DNA of 7,295 nt from an uncultured Christensenellaceae bacterium (GTDB taxonomy: Bacteria > Bacillota > Clostridia > Christensenellales > Christensenellaceae). The stretch covers positions 1 to 7,295 of the forward strand of contig CAKSBK010000045.1 of NCBI GenBank assembly GCA_934438035.1. Reading direction: 5' to 3'. Position numbers and translations under genes: made by a program. Positions 1-6,554 of the stretch are shown one piece after another; position 1 is the stretch's first letter; each line of letters begins with the position of its first letter. The notes beneath the pieces were generated by a model that saw only the letters and a program-made list of their open reading frames with translations, was not told where the DNA came from and ran no database searches.

Positions 1-85
1 CCGTTACCCTGCCCTCAAAAATGAGTTCCTCGCTCTTTCTTCTCGAAGCGACTCCGCAGGACGCCATGTATTTAGCTATGCGCAC
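1..85 (-). CDS. rluB: RluB-type rRNA pseudouridine synthase, N-terminal fragment
   Basis: Only the first 28 codons are in the window; the gene continues past position 1. They begin MRIAKYMASCGVASRRKSEE and end in EGRVT, the typical start of the S4 RNA-binding domain of the RluB/RsuA family (KYxAxxGxASRRxxEExIxxGRV). The family isomerises a uridine in ribosomal RNA, and RluB acts on 23S rRNA. The catalytic domain is not visible, so RsuA or RluF cannot be excluded from sequence alone; the position after a dac gene, as in B. subtilis, favours RluB. The start is GTG at 85-83, with AAGGAAAGG at 105-97, 11 nt upstream. It overlaps the end of the carboxypeptidase gene by 10 nt in another frame, which implies co-transcription and probably translational coupling. 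Confidence 0.87.
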   Translation of the reverse strand, partial: MRIAKYMASCGVASRRKSEELIFEGRVT

Positions 86-1230
86 CTTTCGTTTTTCCTT
101 TCCTTAAGACCTATCATTTCTCTTATCAGCCTTGAAAGCCTGTATGAGAGCGTGTCTTTTCTAACGTCTTCTTTAAGATATATAGGCACCGTCTTCATAA
201 TGATTCCATCTAAAGAGTATTTTGCCTCTCCGACCTGCGTTCCCTTCCGCAAAGGCGCAGTTATCCCTTTATATATCTCATACTTAATCTCTATTTTACT
301 ATCATCTTCCTTTAAAGGCAAGTATATATCCTCTTCAATATAACCGTCGGTTTTTTCAATAATACCGTCCGAAATTTCAACTGCGCCCTTAAGCGTCTTT
401 TTCTCATCCGCCTTTTTAAGGCTGTAATTTTCAAAGCCGTAGTCAAGCAGCCTTTCGCAGTCGTCCCACATAGCGTAATCGTTTAAAACAACGGCTATAA
501 GCTGCATTTCTCCCCGCTTTGCGCCTGCAACCAAGCACTTTCCCGCCTGCTTCGTATATCCCGTTTTAACTCCGTTTCCCCCCTCGTAATTCAAAAGTAT
601 CTTGTTTTTGCTTTTTAAATATCTTGCGGGGCTGTCTTCATCCGCCTCAAGCGTAATGCTTTTTTTAGATACAAAGCCTCTGAAAAGCTCGTTTTGCATT
701 GCTGCGGAAGCTATTTTCGCAAGATCGCGCGCGGTAGTGTAATGTCCCTGCGCCGGCAAGCCGTTAGGGGTTACGAAATTCGTGTCGTTCGCCCCCAGCT
801 GCTTTGCACGTTCGGTCATCATTTCACAAAACCTTTCCGAGCTTCCCGCCAAATGCTCGGCAATCGCTACCGCAGCGTCGTTTCCGGAGGCGAGCATAAG
901 CCCGTAGCAAAGCTCTTCTAAAGTAATCGTCTCTCCTTCTTTAAGATATATCGACGTACCTTCTATTCCCACGCAGTTTTTCCCTGCCGTAACGACATCT
1001 TTCATATTTCCTTTTTCGCAGGCTAAAAGGCAGGTCATTATTTTGGTAGTGCTTGCCATGGGGAGCTTTTCATCGGAGTTTCCCTCCAGAAGCACTCTTC
1101 CCGTCTGCGCCTCCATAAGCATATACGACCTTGCCGAAGCGGATATATTCTGCGCATGCGCCGAGCTTCCCGAAAAAAGCGAATACGCAAACATAAAAAA
1201 CACGGTGACATATAAGCTAATTCTCTTCAA
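76..1230 (-). CDS. D-alanyl-D-alanine carboxypeptidase (DacB/DacF type, peptidase S11)
   Basis: This is an exported penicillin-binding protein of 384 aa that removes the terminal D-Ala from peptidoglycan stem peptides and so limits cross-linking. All three active-site motifs are present: STTK (Ser60, Lys63), SGN (115-117) and KTG (222-224). The peptidase S11 domain spans about residues 30-255 and a PBP5_C-like beta domain about 290-375. The tail contains a possibly amphipathic segment rather than a clear membrane helix. The TTG start at 1230-1228 is chosen because it gives a clean signal peptide (KR, hydrophobic core, cleavage after SSAHA) and has GGGGGA 5 nt upstream; the longer reading from 1323 would run through ytfJ. 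The gene overlaps ytfJ by 14 nt and rluB by 10 nt. Its place between ytfJ and rluB mirrors B. subtilis dacB, a spore-cortex enzyme, so a sporulation role is plausible. A vegetative DacA-like role cannot be excluded. Confidence 0.95.
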   Translation of the reverse strand: MKRISLYVTVFFMFAYSLFSGSSAHAQNISASARSYMLMEAQTGRVLLEGNSDEKLPMASTTKIMTCLLACEKGNMKDVVTAGKNCVGIEGTSIYLKEGETITLEELCYGLMLASGNDAAVAIAEHLAGSSERFCEMMTERAKQLGANDTNFVTPNGLPAQGHYTTARDLAKIASAAMQNELFRGFVSKKSITLEADEDSPARYLKSKNKILLNYEGGNGVKTGYTKQAGKCLVAGAKRGEMQLIAVVLNDYAMWDDCERLLDYGFENYSLKKADEKKTLKGAVEISDGIIEKTDGYIEEDIYLPLKEDDSKIEIKYEIYKGITAPLRKGTQVGEAKYSLDGIIMKTVPIYLKEDVRKDTLSYRLSRLIREMIGLKERKNERCA

Positions 1231-1615
1231 TCGCGTCCCCCGAGCCGTTTGCGCCTCGGGAAGCGTAAACCGCATTTTTAATTTCGTCAATAAGCTTAGG
1301 AGCATTCTCCATAACTTTATCAAGGGCGTTTCTGTCGTTTACGGGTATAAGCCGCATATCCTCGTTTTTTCCTACCATGAATGCAACCGGGCTTATGCTT
1401 ACCCCGGAAGCGCTTCCGCCCGCAAAGGGCAGCTCCTCGGAAGCGTTTTTCCCGTATTCGCCTCCCCCGGAAACAAAACCGAAGCTCACCTTGGAAATTG
1501 GAATTATCGTCTGCCCGTCGGGAGCGATAAACGGCTCGCCCACAACGGTATTTACGTCCGTCATGCGCTTAAGCTCTTCCATTGTCGTCTTTAATATATT
1601 TTCTATCGGGTGCAT
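1217..1615 (-). CDS. ytfJ: YtfJ/GerW family sporulation protein
   Basis: A 132-aa protein matching the YtfJ (GerW) family over its full length. Recognisable parts are the N-terminal helix HPIENILKTTMEEL, then VVGEPF, IIPISKVSFGFVSGGGEYG at about residues 38-56, and the glycine-rich SGVSISPVAFMV at about 69-80. There is no signal peptide or membrane segment, so it is cytoplasmic. In B. subtilis the family member is made in the forespore and is needed for normal germination; the biochemical activity is unknown. The ATG start at 1615 has AAGGCGGT 7 nt upstream. It overlaps the preceding gene by 47 nt and the following carboxypeptidase by 14 nt. Homologues also occur in some non-sporulating bacteria, so its presence does not prove sporulation. 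Confidence 0.93.
   Translation of the reverse strand: MHPIENILKTTMEELKRMTDVNTVVGEPFIAPDGQTIIPISKVSFGFVSGGGEYGKNASEELPFAGGSASGVSISPVAFMVGKNEDMRLIPVNDRNALDKVMENAPKLIDEIKNAVYASRGANGSGDAIEEN
1236..1241 (-). promoter_or_regulatory. Ribosome binding site deciding the TTG start of the carboxypeptidase
   Basis: GGGGGA lies 5 nt before the TTG at 1230. It is a mediocre Shine-Dalgarno site located inside the end of ytfJ. Its first three G residues are also the 3' end of a 6-bp inverted repeat (CCCGAG at 1260-1255, CTCGGG at 1244-1239, 10-nt loop), so access may depend on ribosomes finishing ytfJ. Confidence 0.55.
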
Positions 1616-2141
1616 TTTTATTACCGCCTTTCAATTTAATAAACCCCGTAATAATCTGCGCAATGCAGTTTTTTATTATGAATTCCGCATATAGCATAAA
1701 TCCCGCTTTTTTAAAATCGCATGCCGCCGTTACGCATACGTTTTTTAATCCCAATGCGCTTTTTGCCGCCCCTGCGGTCACATTTATCGCGCCGCATAAT
1801 AATGCGGCGTGCGCCGCGTCCTTTAAGCCTATAATTATATTTATATTCGCTTTTTTTACGCAAAAAAAGTTTAACAGCCCCATTAACGGCGGCACGTCGT
1901 CGTTTTTTCTTAAAAATGCTGATATATCCGCAATCTTTTCATAGCCCCGTTTTTTAACACGGTAAGCCGCATAAAGCACGCCGTCCTTTTTCTCTTTTTT
2001 TATAAAAAACGCCGCCCTATATACTTTTATGCCCGCAATGCACAGCTTAAGCACATAAAACGACCTTTTTCGCGTTATCGAATTTATTCGCAACTCAATA
2101 TTCAAAAACAGTATCGCTGCAATTAAAAGAGCCCAAAACAA
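1569..2141 (-). CDS. DUF2953-type membrane-associated protein
   Basis: A 190-aa protein that starts directly with a hydrophobic segment (WALLIAAILFLNIEL, about residues 3-17), followed by a basic, mixed hydrophobic domain. I assign it to DUF2953 on overall character and on position between scpB and ytfJ, where clostridia commonly carry a DUF2953 gene. A central GAINVTAGAAKSALG-like stretch (about residues 117-131) fits the conserved part of that family. Function is unknown; it probably sits at the membrane with an N-terminal anchor. The start is TTG at 2141-2139, preceded at 7 nt by GGAGGT; no ATG gives the hydrophobic N-terminus. That site is buried in a terminator-like hairpin. The C-terminal 15 residues, rich in Lys, Asn and Asp, are encoded where the gene overlaps ytfJ. 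The DUF assignment is inference; the gene itself is well supported. Confidence 0.75.
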   Translation of the reverse strand: MFWALLIAAILFLNIELRINSITRKRSFYVLKLCIAGIKVYRAAFFIKKEKKDGVLYAAYRVKKRGYEKIADISAFLRKNDDVPPLMGLLNFFCVKKANINIIIGLKDAAHAALLCGAINVTAGAAKSALGLKNVCVTAACDFKKAGFMLYAEFIIKNCIAQIITGFIKLKGGNKNAPDRKYIKDDNGRA

Positions 2142-2170
2142 AAAGCCTACCTCCGTATAGAGTGTAGGCT
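2139..2170 (-). terminator. Terminator-like hairpin enclosing the Shine-Dalgarno site of the DUF2953 gene
   Basis: On the minus strand AGCCTAC (2170-2164) pairs with GTAGGCT (2150-2144). Inside, CTC (2162-2160) pairs with GAG (2153-2151), leaving one bulged A and a TATACG loop. The stem is followed at once by TTTTG and then TTTTGGG, giving the form of an intrinsic terminator with a short, interrupted U-tract. GGAGGT, the ribosome binding site for the TTG start at 2141, occupies 2154-2149 and is almost wholly within the 3' arm. The structure could therefore end scpB transcripts, block translation of the next gene, or both. The opposite strand has GTGTATTTTTT after the same hairpin but no plus-strand gene to terminate. 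Confidence 0.65.
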
Positions 2171-2195
2171 GTGTATTTTTTCCTTTTATAATACG

Positions 2196-2720
2196 TTATA
2201 CGTCTATTTTTTCTTTCTCGGACTTCGGAAGCTCCGGAAGCTCGCAAAGCTCGGAAATGCCGAAATGCCGCAAAAACGCCTCGTCCGTCGCATATAATAT
2301 CGGGCGGCCTAAAACCTGCTTTCTTCCCGCCTCTTTAATAAATCCTCTTTCAAGAAGGCTGTTCATTATATAGCTTGAGTTAACCCCTCTTATTTCCTCT
2401 ATCTCCTGCCTAGTTACGGGCTGCTTATACGCCACTATTGACAAGGTCTCAAGCATCGCCTGAGTAAGCTCTTCTTCCGATTTTTTGCCTAAGAGCTCGT
2501 AAATATCCTCCGCAAATTCCGGGCGGGTACAAAGCCGCAGCTTGTTTTCCGTCCTTTTTATTATTAAAGAATATTCGTAAAGCCTTTTTTCATTCTCCTT
2601 TTCTATAAGCTCCGTAAGCTCCTCTTCCGTAAGCCCCAAATATTGCGCAAGGACGGATATTTCCATTCCCTCGCCTGCGGCAAAAAGTATATTCTCGATT
2701 TTACCTATTATTTTTTCCAT
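2196..2720 (-). CDS. scpB: Segregation and condensation protein B
   Basis: A 174-aa ScpB, the winged-helix (kite) subunit of the SMC-ScpAB condensin that compacts and helps segregate the chromosome. The N-terminal winged helix opens with IIGKIENILFAAGEGM, and the second contains ETLSIVAYKQPVTRQEIEEI at about residues 90-109, then a family-typical GRPILYATDEAFLRHFGI stretch at about 138-155. Length is normal for Bacillota. The ATG at 2720 overlaps the scpA stop as TGATG, with AAGGA about 10 nt upstream inside scpA, so the two subunits should be made in a coupled fashion. The acidic and proline-rich tail ends at TAA. The 54 bases after it hold the hairpin described separately. Confidence 0.97.
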   Translation of the reverse strand: MEKIIGKIENILFAAGEGMEISVLAQYLGLTEEELTELIEKENEKRLYEYSLIIKRTENKLRLCTRPEFAEDIYELLGKKSEEELTQAMLETLSIVAYKQPVTRQEIEEIRGVNSSYIMNSLLERGFIKEAGRKQVLGRPILYATDEAFLRHFGISELCELPELPKSEKEKIDV

Positions 2721-3454
2721 CAGCTTTTTTCCTTAAGCGTAATATATATTCCCGAAAACGCTCCGTCCTGCTTTACGCTTACCGCATTTTTGTTTATGAG
2801 CTCCAGAAGCGATAAAAACGTAACGGCGATTTCCTCCCTCCCCGGCGTTTTTGAAAGAAGCTCGGAAAACATAAGCCTGCTCGCTATGGAAAGCCTTGCG
2901 ATAATCACCTTCATCTGCTGCTTTACGCTATAGCTGTCTTTTGTTATTTTTACCTCTTTTTCCGGTCTGTTTTCACTTTCAACTTTTTTCATCGCCTGTA
3001 AAAACGCTTTATATAAAAGGTCTTTATCCGCATTTACGTATACGGGAGGCAGCTCTTCTGAGTTAAGCTCCTCCGGAAGCTTATAGTAACAAAGAGAGGC
3101 GCTTTTTTCCAGCTCTCGCAGCTTAACGCATACCTCCTTATATCTTTTATATTCCGTAAGCTTTTTTATAAGGCGTTCTTCCGGGGTAAGCCCGTCTTCG
3201 TCTATATCCTCTTGCTTCGCCCTCGGAAGCATGGCGCGGGATTTTATGTATATCAGCGTCGCCGCCATCTGCAAAAACTCGCTTGCGGAATCCATATCGG
3301 GCGTCCCCATAGCTCTTATATACTCTAGATACTGCTCCGTTATCTCCGAGACGAATATGTCTTTAATATCTATTTTCGCCTTGGAAATCAGGTGTAAAAG
3401 AAGATCAAGCGGTCCCTCAAACGCCGAAAGCTTTATTTTATATTTCTCGCTCAT
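2720..3454 (-). CDS. scpA: Segregation and condensation protein A
   Basis: A 244-aa ScpA, the kleisin subunit that bridges the SMC heads and binds ScpB. The N-terminus carries the hallmark FEGPLDLLLHLI (residues 12-23), then IFVSEITEQYLEYI and a FLQMAATLIYIKSRAMLP helix. The C-terminal winged helix includes VTFLSLLELINKN near residues 210-222. The ATG at 3454-3452 is chosen over an upstream in-frame start at 3541 because the family begins a few residues before FEGPLDLL and because it forms an ATGA overlap with the protease stop codon. No clear Shine-Dalgarno site precedes it, so translation probably depends on coupling to the upstream gene. Confidence 0.97.
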   Translation of the reverse strand: MSEKYKIKLSAFEGPLDLLLHLISKAKIDIKDIFVSEITEQYLEYIRAMGTPDMDSASEFLQMAATLIYIKSRAMLPRAKQEDIDEDGLTPEERLIKKLTEYKRYKEVCVKLRELEKSASLCYYKLPEELNSEELPPVYVNADKDLLYKAFLQAMKKVESENRPEKEVKITKDSYSVKQQMKVIIARLSIASRLMFSELLSKTPGREEIAVTFLSLLELINKNAVSVKQDGAFSGIYITLKEKS

Positions 3455-4119
3455 ACGAACAGTGAAAAGAAGCTGTAAAACAGCGAGCTTACCGCGCCGT
3501 AAACGGCGTAAAGCACAGTTGATAAAACTCCCGTCATGCATAATACTACAAGTATTAAAAAGCCGTAACGGTTTAATATGTCCACAACCTTATAATTTTT
3601 CTTTACAAATAGGCTGGTAATAACGTGAAACCCGTCAAGCGGCGGTATTGGAAGTACGTTAAAAATCGCAAACGATATATTTAAAATAAATATATTTGAA
3701 AGCACTCCCAAAACATATTCGTTATCCACCCCTGAATGAGTCAAAAAGAACAGCACTCCGTAAAACACAAACGCCAGCAGCAGGTTCGTCACCGGCCCCG
3801 CAAGCGATATTAAAACATCGTCTCTTCTGAAATGCTTAAGGTTTCTCGAATTGACTATGACCGGCTTTGCCCAGCCTATTCTGAAAACAATAAAACATAT
3901 AACTCCCCATAAATCAAGGTGTTTTGTAGGGTCAAGCGTCATTCTTCCCATATTTTTTGCCGTGGGGTCGCCTAATTTATAAGCGACGAACGCATGCGCC
4001 CATTCATGAAAAGACACCGCTATGCACATGGCTAAAGTTACGTACAACACGTTAAGAAGAAGCGCCGCCCATTGCCCGTTTTGTATATATGATATATATT
4101 CGCTTAATCCGTTAAGCAT
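3451..4119 (-). CDS. Site-2-protease-like M50 family membrane metalloprotease
   Basis: A 222-aa multi-pass membrane protein with the intramembrane zinc protease signature: HEWAH (His38, Glu39, His42) in a hydrophobic segment, a GRMTLDPTKHLDLWG stretch, SLAGPVTNLLLAF (105-117), and NVLPIPPLDG (154-163), whose Asp162 is the expected third zinc ligand. It belongs to the compact S2P/M50 subgroup with no PDZ domain, commonly found in front of scpA in clostridia. Substrate is unknown. The ATG at 4119 has a strong GGAGG 6 nt upstream at 4130-4126. The gene is the first after a near-consensus promoter and overlaps scpA by 4 nt. The tail after the last motif is two further hydrophobic segments. Because the spacing and motifs are intact, an active enzyme is likely. 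Confidence 0.95.
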   Translation of the reverse strand: MLNGLSEYISYIQNGQWAALLLNVLYVTLAMCIAVSFHEWAHAFVAYKLGDPTAKNMGRMTLDPTKHLDLWGVICFIVFRIGWAKPVIVNSRNLKHFRRDDVLISLAGPVTNLLLAFVFYGVLFFLTHSGVDNEYVLGVLSNIFILNISFAIFNVLPIPPLDGFHVITSLFVKKNYKVVDILNRYGFLILVVLCMTGVLSTVLYAVYGAVSSLFYSFFSLFV

Positions 4120-4148
4120 TTCATTCCTCCGCAGAGCGTATTTTTATT

Positions 4149-4177
4149 ATTATATAACTTAGCTCCCCGTTTTTCAA
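4149..4177 (-). promoter_or_regulatory. Sigma-A-type promoter for the M50 protease-scpA-scpB operon
   Basis: TTGAAA at 4177-4172 and TATAAT at 4154-4149 are separated by exactly 17 nt, matching the housekeeping consensus at 11 of 12 positions. The expected transcript start near 4142 leaves a leader of about 22 nt containing the GGAGG site. The -35 box overlaps the TGA stop (4176-4174) of the upstream lipoprotein gene. No intrinsic terminator separates the two units, so read-through from the kinase operon is also possible. Confidence 0.8.
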
Positions 4178-5601
4178 CCCGCAGTGCTCACGGCTCCGTA
4201 ATTTGCAAAAATAGGATATGTAAGGTCAATATTTTCTCCTAAACTTGTCGGAACCTCTCCGTTTACTCTTATAAGCACCTGGTCAATTAAAAACGCGTCC
4301 GTAAGCGTGTTTATAAACGAATAAAGCACAAGCTTTTTGACGTCGTCGTCAAGCGAGCCCATATCCTTTTCGAAATTATCGGTAAAATCCAAAACAATAG
4401 TATCTCCCGACAAAACTACGTCGTTGATATACGTAAATTTAAATGCAATTCTATTTTCAAACAGCTTTGTCTGGTTTAAAGAAAGACAGAGCTCTCTTAA
4501 AATTGCGTCGGGCTTGCCGGTGTCCGCCTGAGAAGTTATAGTTTTCTTTCTGTAAAGCTTGTTTAAGCTTTTCTCCGGCAAATATAAAGAAATCATCTTT
4601 CCCGCACTTTTTGCGGCTTTTAGCCTGTTTGTCTTAAACACCTGAGTGGACACAACCTGAGTCACCTTCAAATTGCCGAGGTAAGGCACAAGCTGCTGAA
4701 GAGTATAAAAACACGCCGCTCGCTCGGCAATGCTTCTGTAATAGAAAATGCCGTTGTTTTCATCTATCTTAAGATTAATCTCTCCGTCGGAGTATTTAAC
4801 GCTGTAGCTGTCTTCTTCAAGATATGACGAATTGATATACGAAAGCAAATAATACTTTGTCTGCGGCCCTTTTGAAATCTCGGTAAGCGCCTTATGCATA
4901 AGCTTGTCATAAAGCTCCTCCTTGCTTGAAAAGCCCCCTCTTACGGTAAGCGTTCTAACCTCCGGAATAAAATGTCTTGCGGTATTGTCTATAAAATACA
5001 GCGCAATATTAAGCTCTTTGTCGTAACCCATCTGCGCTCTTTCGTAGCTTAACAGTATATCTCCGTAGTTTTTGTCCGTTCTGCCGTCCGATTTTTTAAG
5101 CGCCCCTACGGGATATCCGTCTATGCTTAAAAATTTTCCGTTATAAAACACGCATACAAATTCCACGCCCAGATAATCTATTACCGTATCCGCAATTTGA
5201 CACGCAAGAATATATTTTTCCTTATCCGTAACCGTGGAATTGCACCTTAAATACACGTTAACAAGTCCGTCTAAAACCTCTGCGTCGGAAAGTATTGCCG
5301 AGGCGCCGTTTACGAGCTTTGTAGCCCGAGAACCCTTCAGCACTTCTTCTATTACGCCTTCAATCACGTTTCCGCGAAGAGATACGGAAACGTTATGAAC
5401 CTCCGTAGCGAGTTCTCCCGTATCCGGGTTATAAAAATAAAGCGTAGGATCAATAATTCTGTTTTTTTCGGCATATACCTCCTGTTCTACATTTATAGGA
5501 GGGATATCGCCGATGTCATTGTTTTCATATAACGCCATACAACCGCAGGCAAGCGTCATAACCGCCGTTATAAGCGCCGTAAGCTTTATTACTCTTTTCA
5601 C
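4174..5601 (-). CDS. Lipoprotein with three tandem GerMN-like repeats
   Basis: A 475-aa exported protein. The GTG start at 5601 gives a basic N-terminus (KRVIK), a hydrophobic core and ACGC; Cys21 (or Cys19) is the likely lipidation site although the lipobox is not canonical. An upstream ATG at 5667 lies inside the previous gene and would spoil the signal peptide. The mature part reads as three diverged copies of a GerMN-like unit: about residues 52-168 (from PTLYFYNPDTGEL), 197-320 (from LNIALYFID) and 336-470 (from MISLYLPEK). The third is closest to the family, with INTLTDAFLIDQVLIRVNGE followed by NIDLTYPIF. GerMN domains occur in B. subtilis GerM and actinobacterial LpqB and are thought to act in the envelope; no catalytic residues are known. 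GAGG lies 6 nt before the start, 8 nt after the previous stop. Repeat assignment is by eye. Confidence 0.8.
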   Translation of the reverse strand: MKRVIKLTALITAVMTLACGCMALYENNDIGDIPPINVEQEVYAEKNRIIDPTLYFYNPDTGELATEVHNVSVSLRGNVIEGVIEEVLKGSRATKLVNGASAILSDAEVLDGLVNVYLRCNSTVTDKEKYILACQIADTVIDYLGVEFVCVFYNGKFLSIDGYPVGALKKSDGRTDKNYGDILLSYERAQMGYDKELNIALYFIDNTARHFIPEVRTLTVRGGFSSKEELYDKLMHKALTEISKGPQTKYYLLSYINSSYLEEDSYSVKYSDGEINLKIDENNGIFYYRSIAERAACFYTLQQLVPYLGNLKVTQVVSTQVFKTNRLKAAKSAGKMISLYLPEKSLNKLYRKKTITSQADTGKPDAILRELCLSLNQTKLFENRIAFKFTYINDVVLSGDTIVLDFTDNFEKDMGSLDDDVKKLVLYSFINTLTDAFLIDQVLIRVNGEVPTSLGENIDLTYPIFANYGAVSTAG

Positions 5602-5609
5602 ACCGCACC

Positions 5610-6554
5610 TCAGACCGAAACCTGTTCCACAAACACTTCTTTGAATTTCGAATACTCCACCTTCCATGCGCCGTCTTCATTTACGAGCGCAACGGGAATA
5701 ACTCCCCTCGCCCTTCTTTCCCCCGCAGCGTTCTTCATGGCGTAATTTATAAACACGCATGCGTTTTTTCCCGAGCTTGAAACGGTGTAATCGCCTATCT
5801 CATAATTTTCCAAAGAAATTCCGTTGTCCATACTTTCTATAAAAGCGCTCTTGCCGGGCTTTTCACCGTTTATATCCTCATATGCAATCATAGTATACAC
5901 CGTTTCGTAATCCTTTTTAAGTATAGAAGAAAGCATATATTTCATCAGATTTTTAGGAGTAAGCACATAGTCTCCGTTCCATTCAAGCGGTCCTAAAATA
6001 TCCGCCGAATCAACCGACAGGCCCATTTCTTCGGAAAACAGACGCCGCCCGCTGCCGGCACCGTCGTTTTCCACAAGTATTTGCACTCTTGAACAGCCCG
6101 TAAGCTCGATCATTGTATTTACCACCGAATAAACCGCCGCCGCTTTAAGTCTTAAAAGCTCCGAATCGGATTTTACTCCCAAAAATCCCCATTTGTTGAA
6201 TTCCACAGAAAAAGTAACCGTCATAATTCCGCTGCTTTTATCTACCGATATTACGCTTGTCGAAGGGTTTATAAGCGATTTTTTATCCGCCCTTGACTTT
6301 TCCGGCCCGCTTATAAGCTTTTGCAGCGCATATTCCTCAACGGTTATATTTGACGGAACCTGTTTTTCTATAGTTTCTCCTATGAGATATTTCCCCGTCG
6401 GATCTCCGTAGTAAAGCGTCATCTCTTTTATATCGGTATCCTGTGAATCCGGATAAGGATTTATTTGCACAACATCGTTTTTCTCGCCCGCGCAGCCGAA
6501 AAGAAACGTCAGCGCAAACATTGCCAAAAGCACAATACAAAATGTTTTTTTCAT
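5610..6554 (-). CDS. GerMN-domain lipoprotein with NTF2-like C-terminal region
   Basis: A 314-aa lipoprotein: MKKTF, a hydrophobic core and the lipobox LFGC with Cys21 as the acylation site. Residues about 44-175 form a GerMN domain: MTLYYGDPTGKYLIGE, a helix ending LQKLISGPE, a strand MTVTFSVEF and VQILVENDG. The remainder, about 190-314, opens with TPKNLMKYMLSSILKKDYETVY and ends in beta strands with GAWKVEYSKF, which resembles the NTF2-like/DUF4878 type of envelope domain. The ATG at 6554 shares one base with the kinase stop (TGATG) and has GGGAGGG 6 nt upstream; the GTG one codon earlier is an alternative. It should sit outside the membrane, near the sensor part of the kinase encoded just upstream. 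A role in sensing or in envelope/spore assembly is inference. Confidence 0.85.
   Translation of the reverse strand: MKKTFCIVLLAMFALTFLFGCAGEKNDVVQINPYPDSQDTDIKEMTLYYGDPTGKYLIGETIEKQVPSNITVEEYALQKLISGPEKSRADKKSLINPSTSVISVDKSSGIMTVTFSVEFNKWGFLGVKSDSELLRLKAAAVYSVVNTMIELTGCSRVQILVENDGAGSGRRLFSEEMGLSVDSADILGPLEWNGDYVLTPKNLMKYMLSSILKKDYETVYTMIAYEDINGEKPGKSAFIESMDNGISLENYEIGDYTVSSSGKNACVFINYAMKNAAGERRARGVIPVALVNEDGAWKVEYSKFKEVFVEQVSV

Noticed and set aside
1231..1323. Longer start for the carboxypeptidase at 1323
   Set aside because: It would add a tail read out of frame through ytfJ and push the signal peptide 31 residues inward. The TTG at 1230 gives a normal signal peptide.
1043..1594. Plus-strand open frame of 183 codons opposite ytfJ and the carboxypeptidase
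   Set aside because: It lies wholly antisense to two clearly recognised genes, its translation has no family features, and no ribosome binding site is evident.
1791..1808. Perfect hairpin GCCGCAT-AATA-ATGCGGC
   Set aside because: It lies in the middle of the DUF2953 coding region without a T-run, next to competing GC-rich repeats, and is probably a chance result of Ala/Gly codons.
1582..1944. Plus-strand open frame of 120 codons with hydrophobic stretches
   Set aside because: It is antisense to the DUF2953 gene. The hydrophobic look is expected from the reverse complement of Lys-rich and Ala-rich codons.
2171..2230. Possible sporulation sigma factor promoter before the DUF2953 gene (GTATA box)
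   Set aside because: A GTATA resembling a sigma-G -35 is present, but no CATNHTA-like -10 lies at a suitable distance. The sigma-A fit around TATTAT also lacks a -35.
3455..3541. Longer start for scpA at 3541
   Set aside because: The extra 29 residues are read out of frame through the end of the M50 protease gene and are not part of the ScpA family N-terminus.
5602..5667. Longer start for the triple GerMN lipoprotein at 5667
   Set aside because: It overlaps the preceding gene and would place 22 residues before the signal peptide. The GTG at 5601 has a proper ribosome binding site and spacing.
6337..6540. Minus-strand open frame of 67 codons inside the first lipoprotein gene
   Set aside because: It is in a different frame from a well-supported gene and has no family features.
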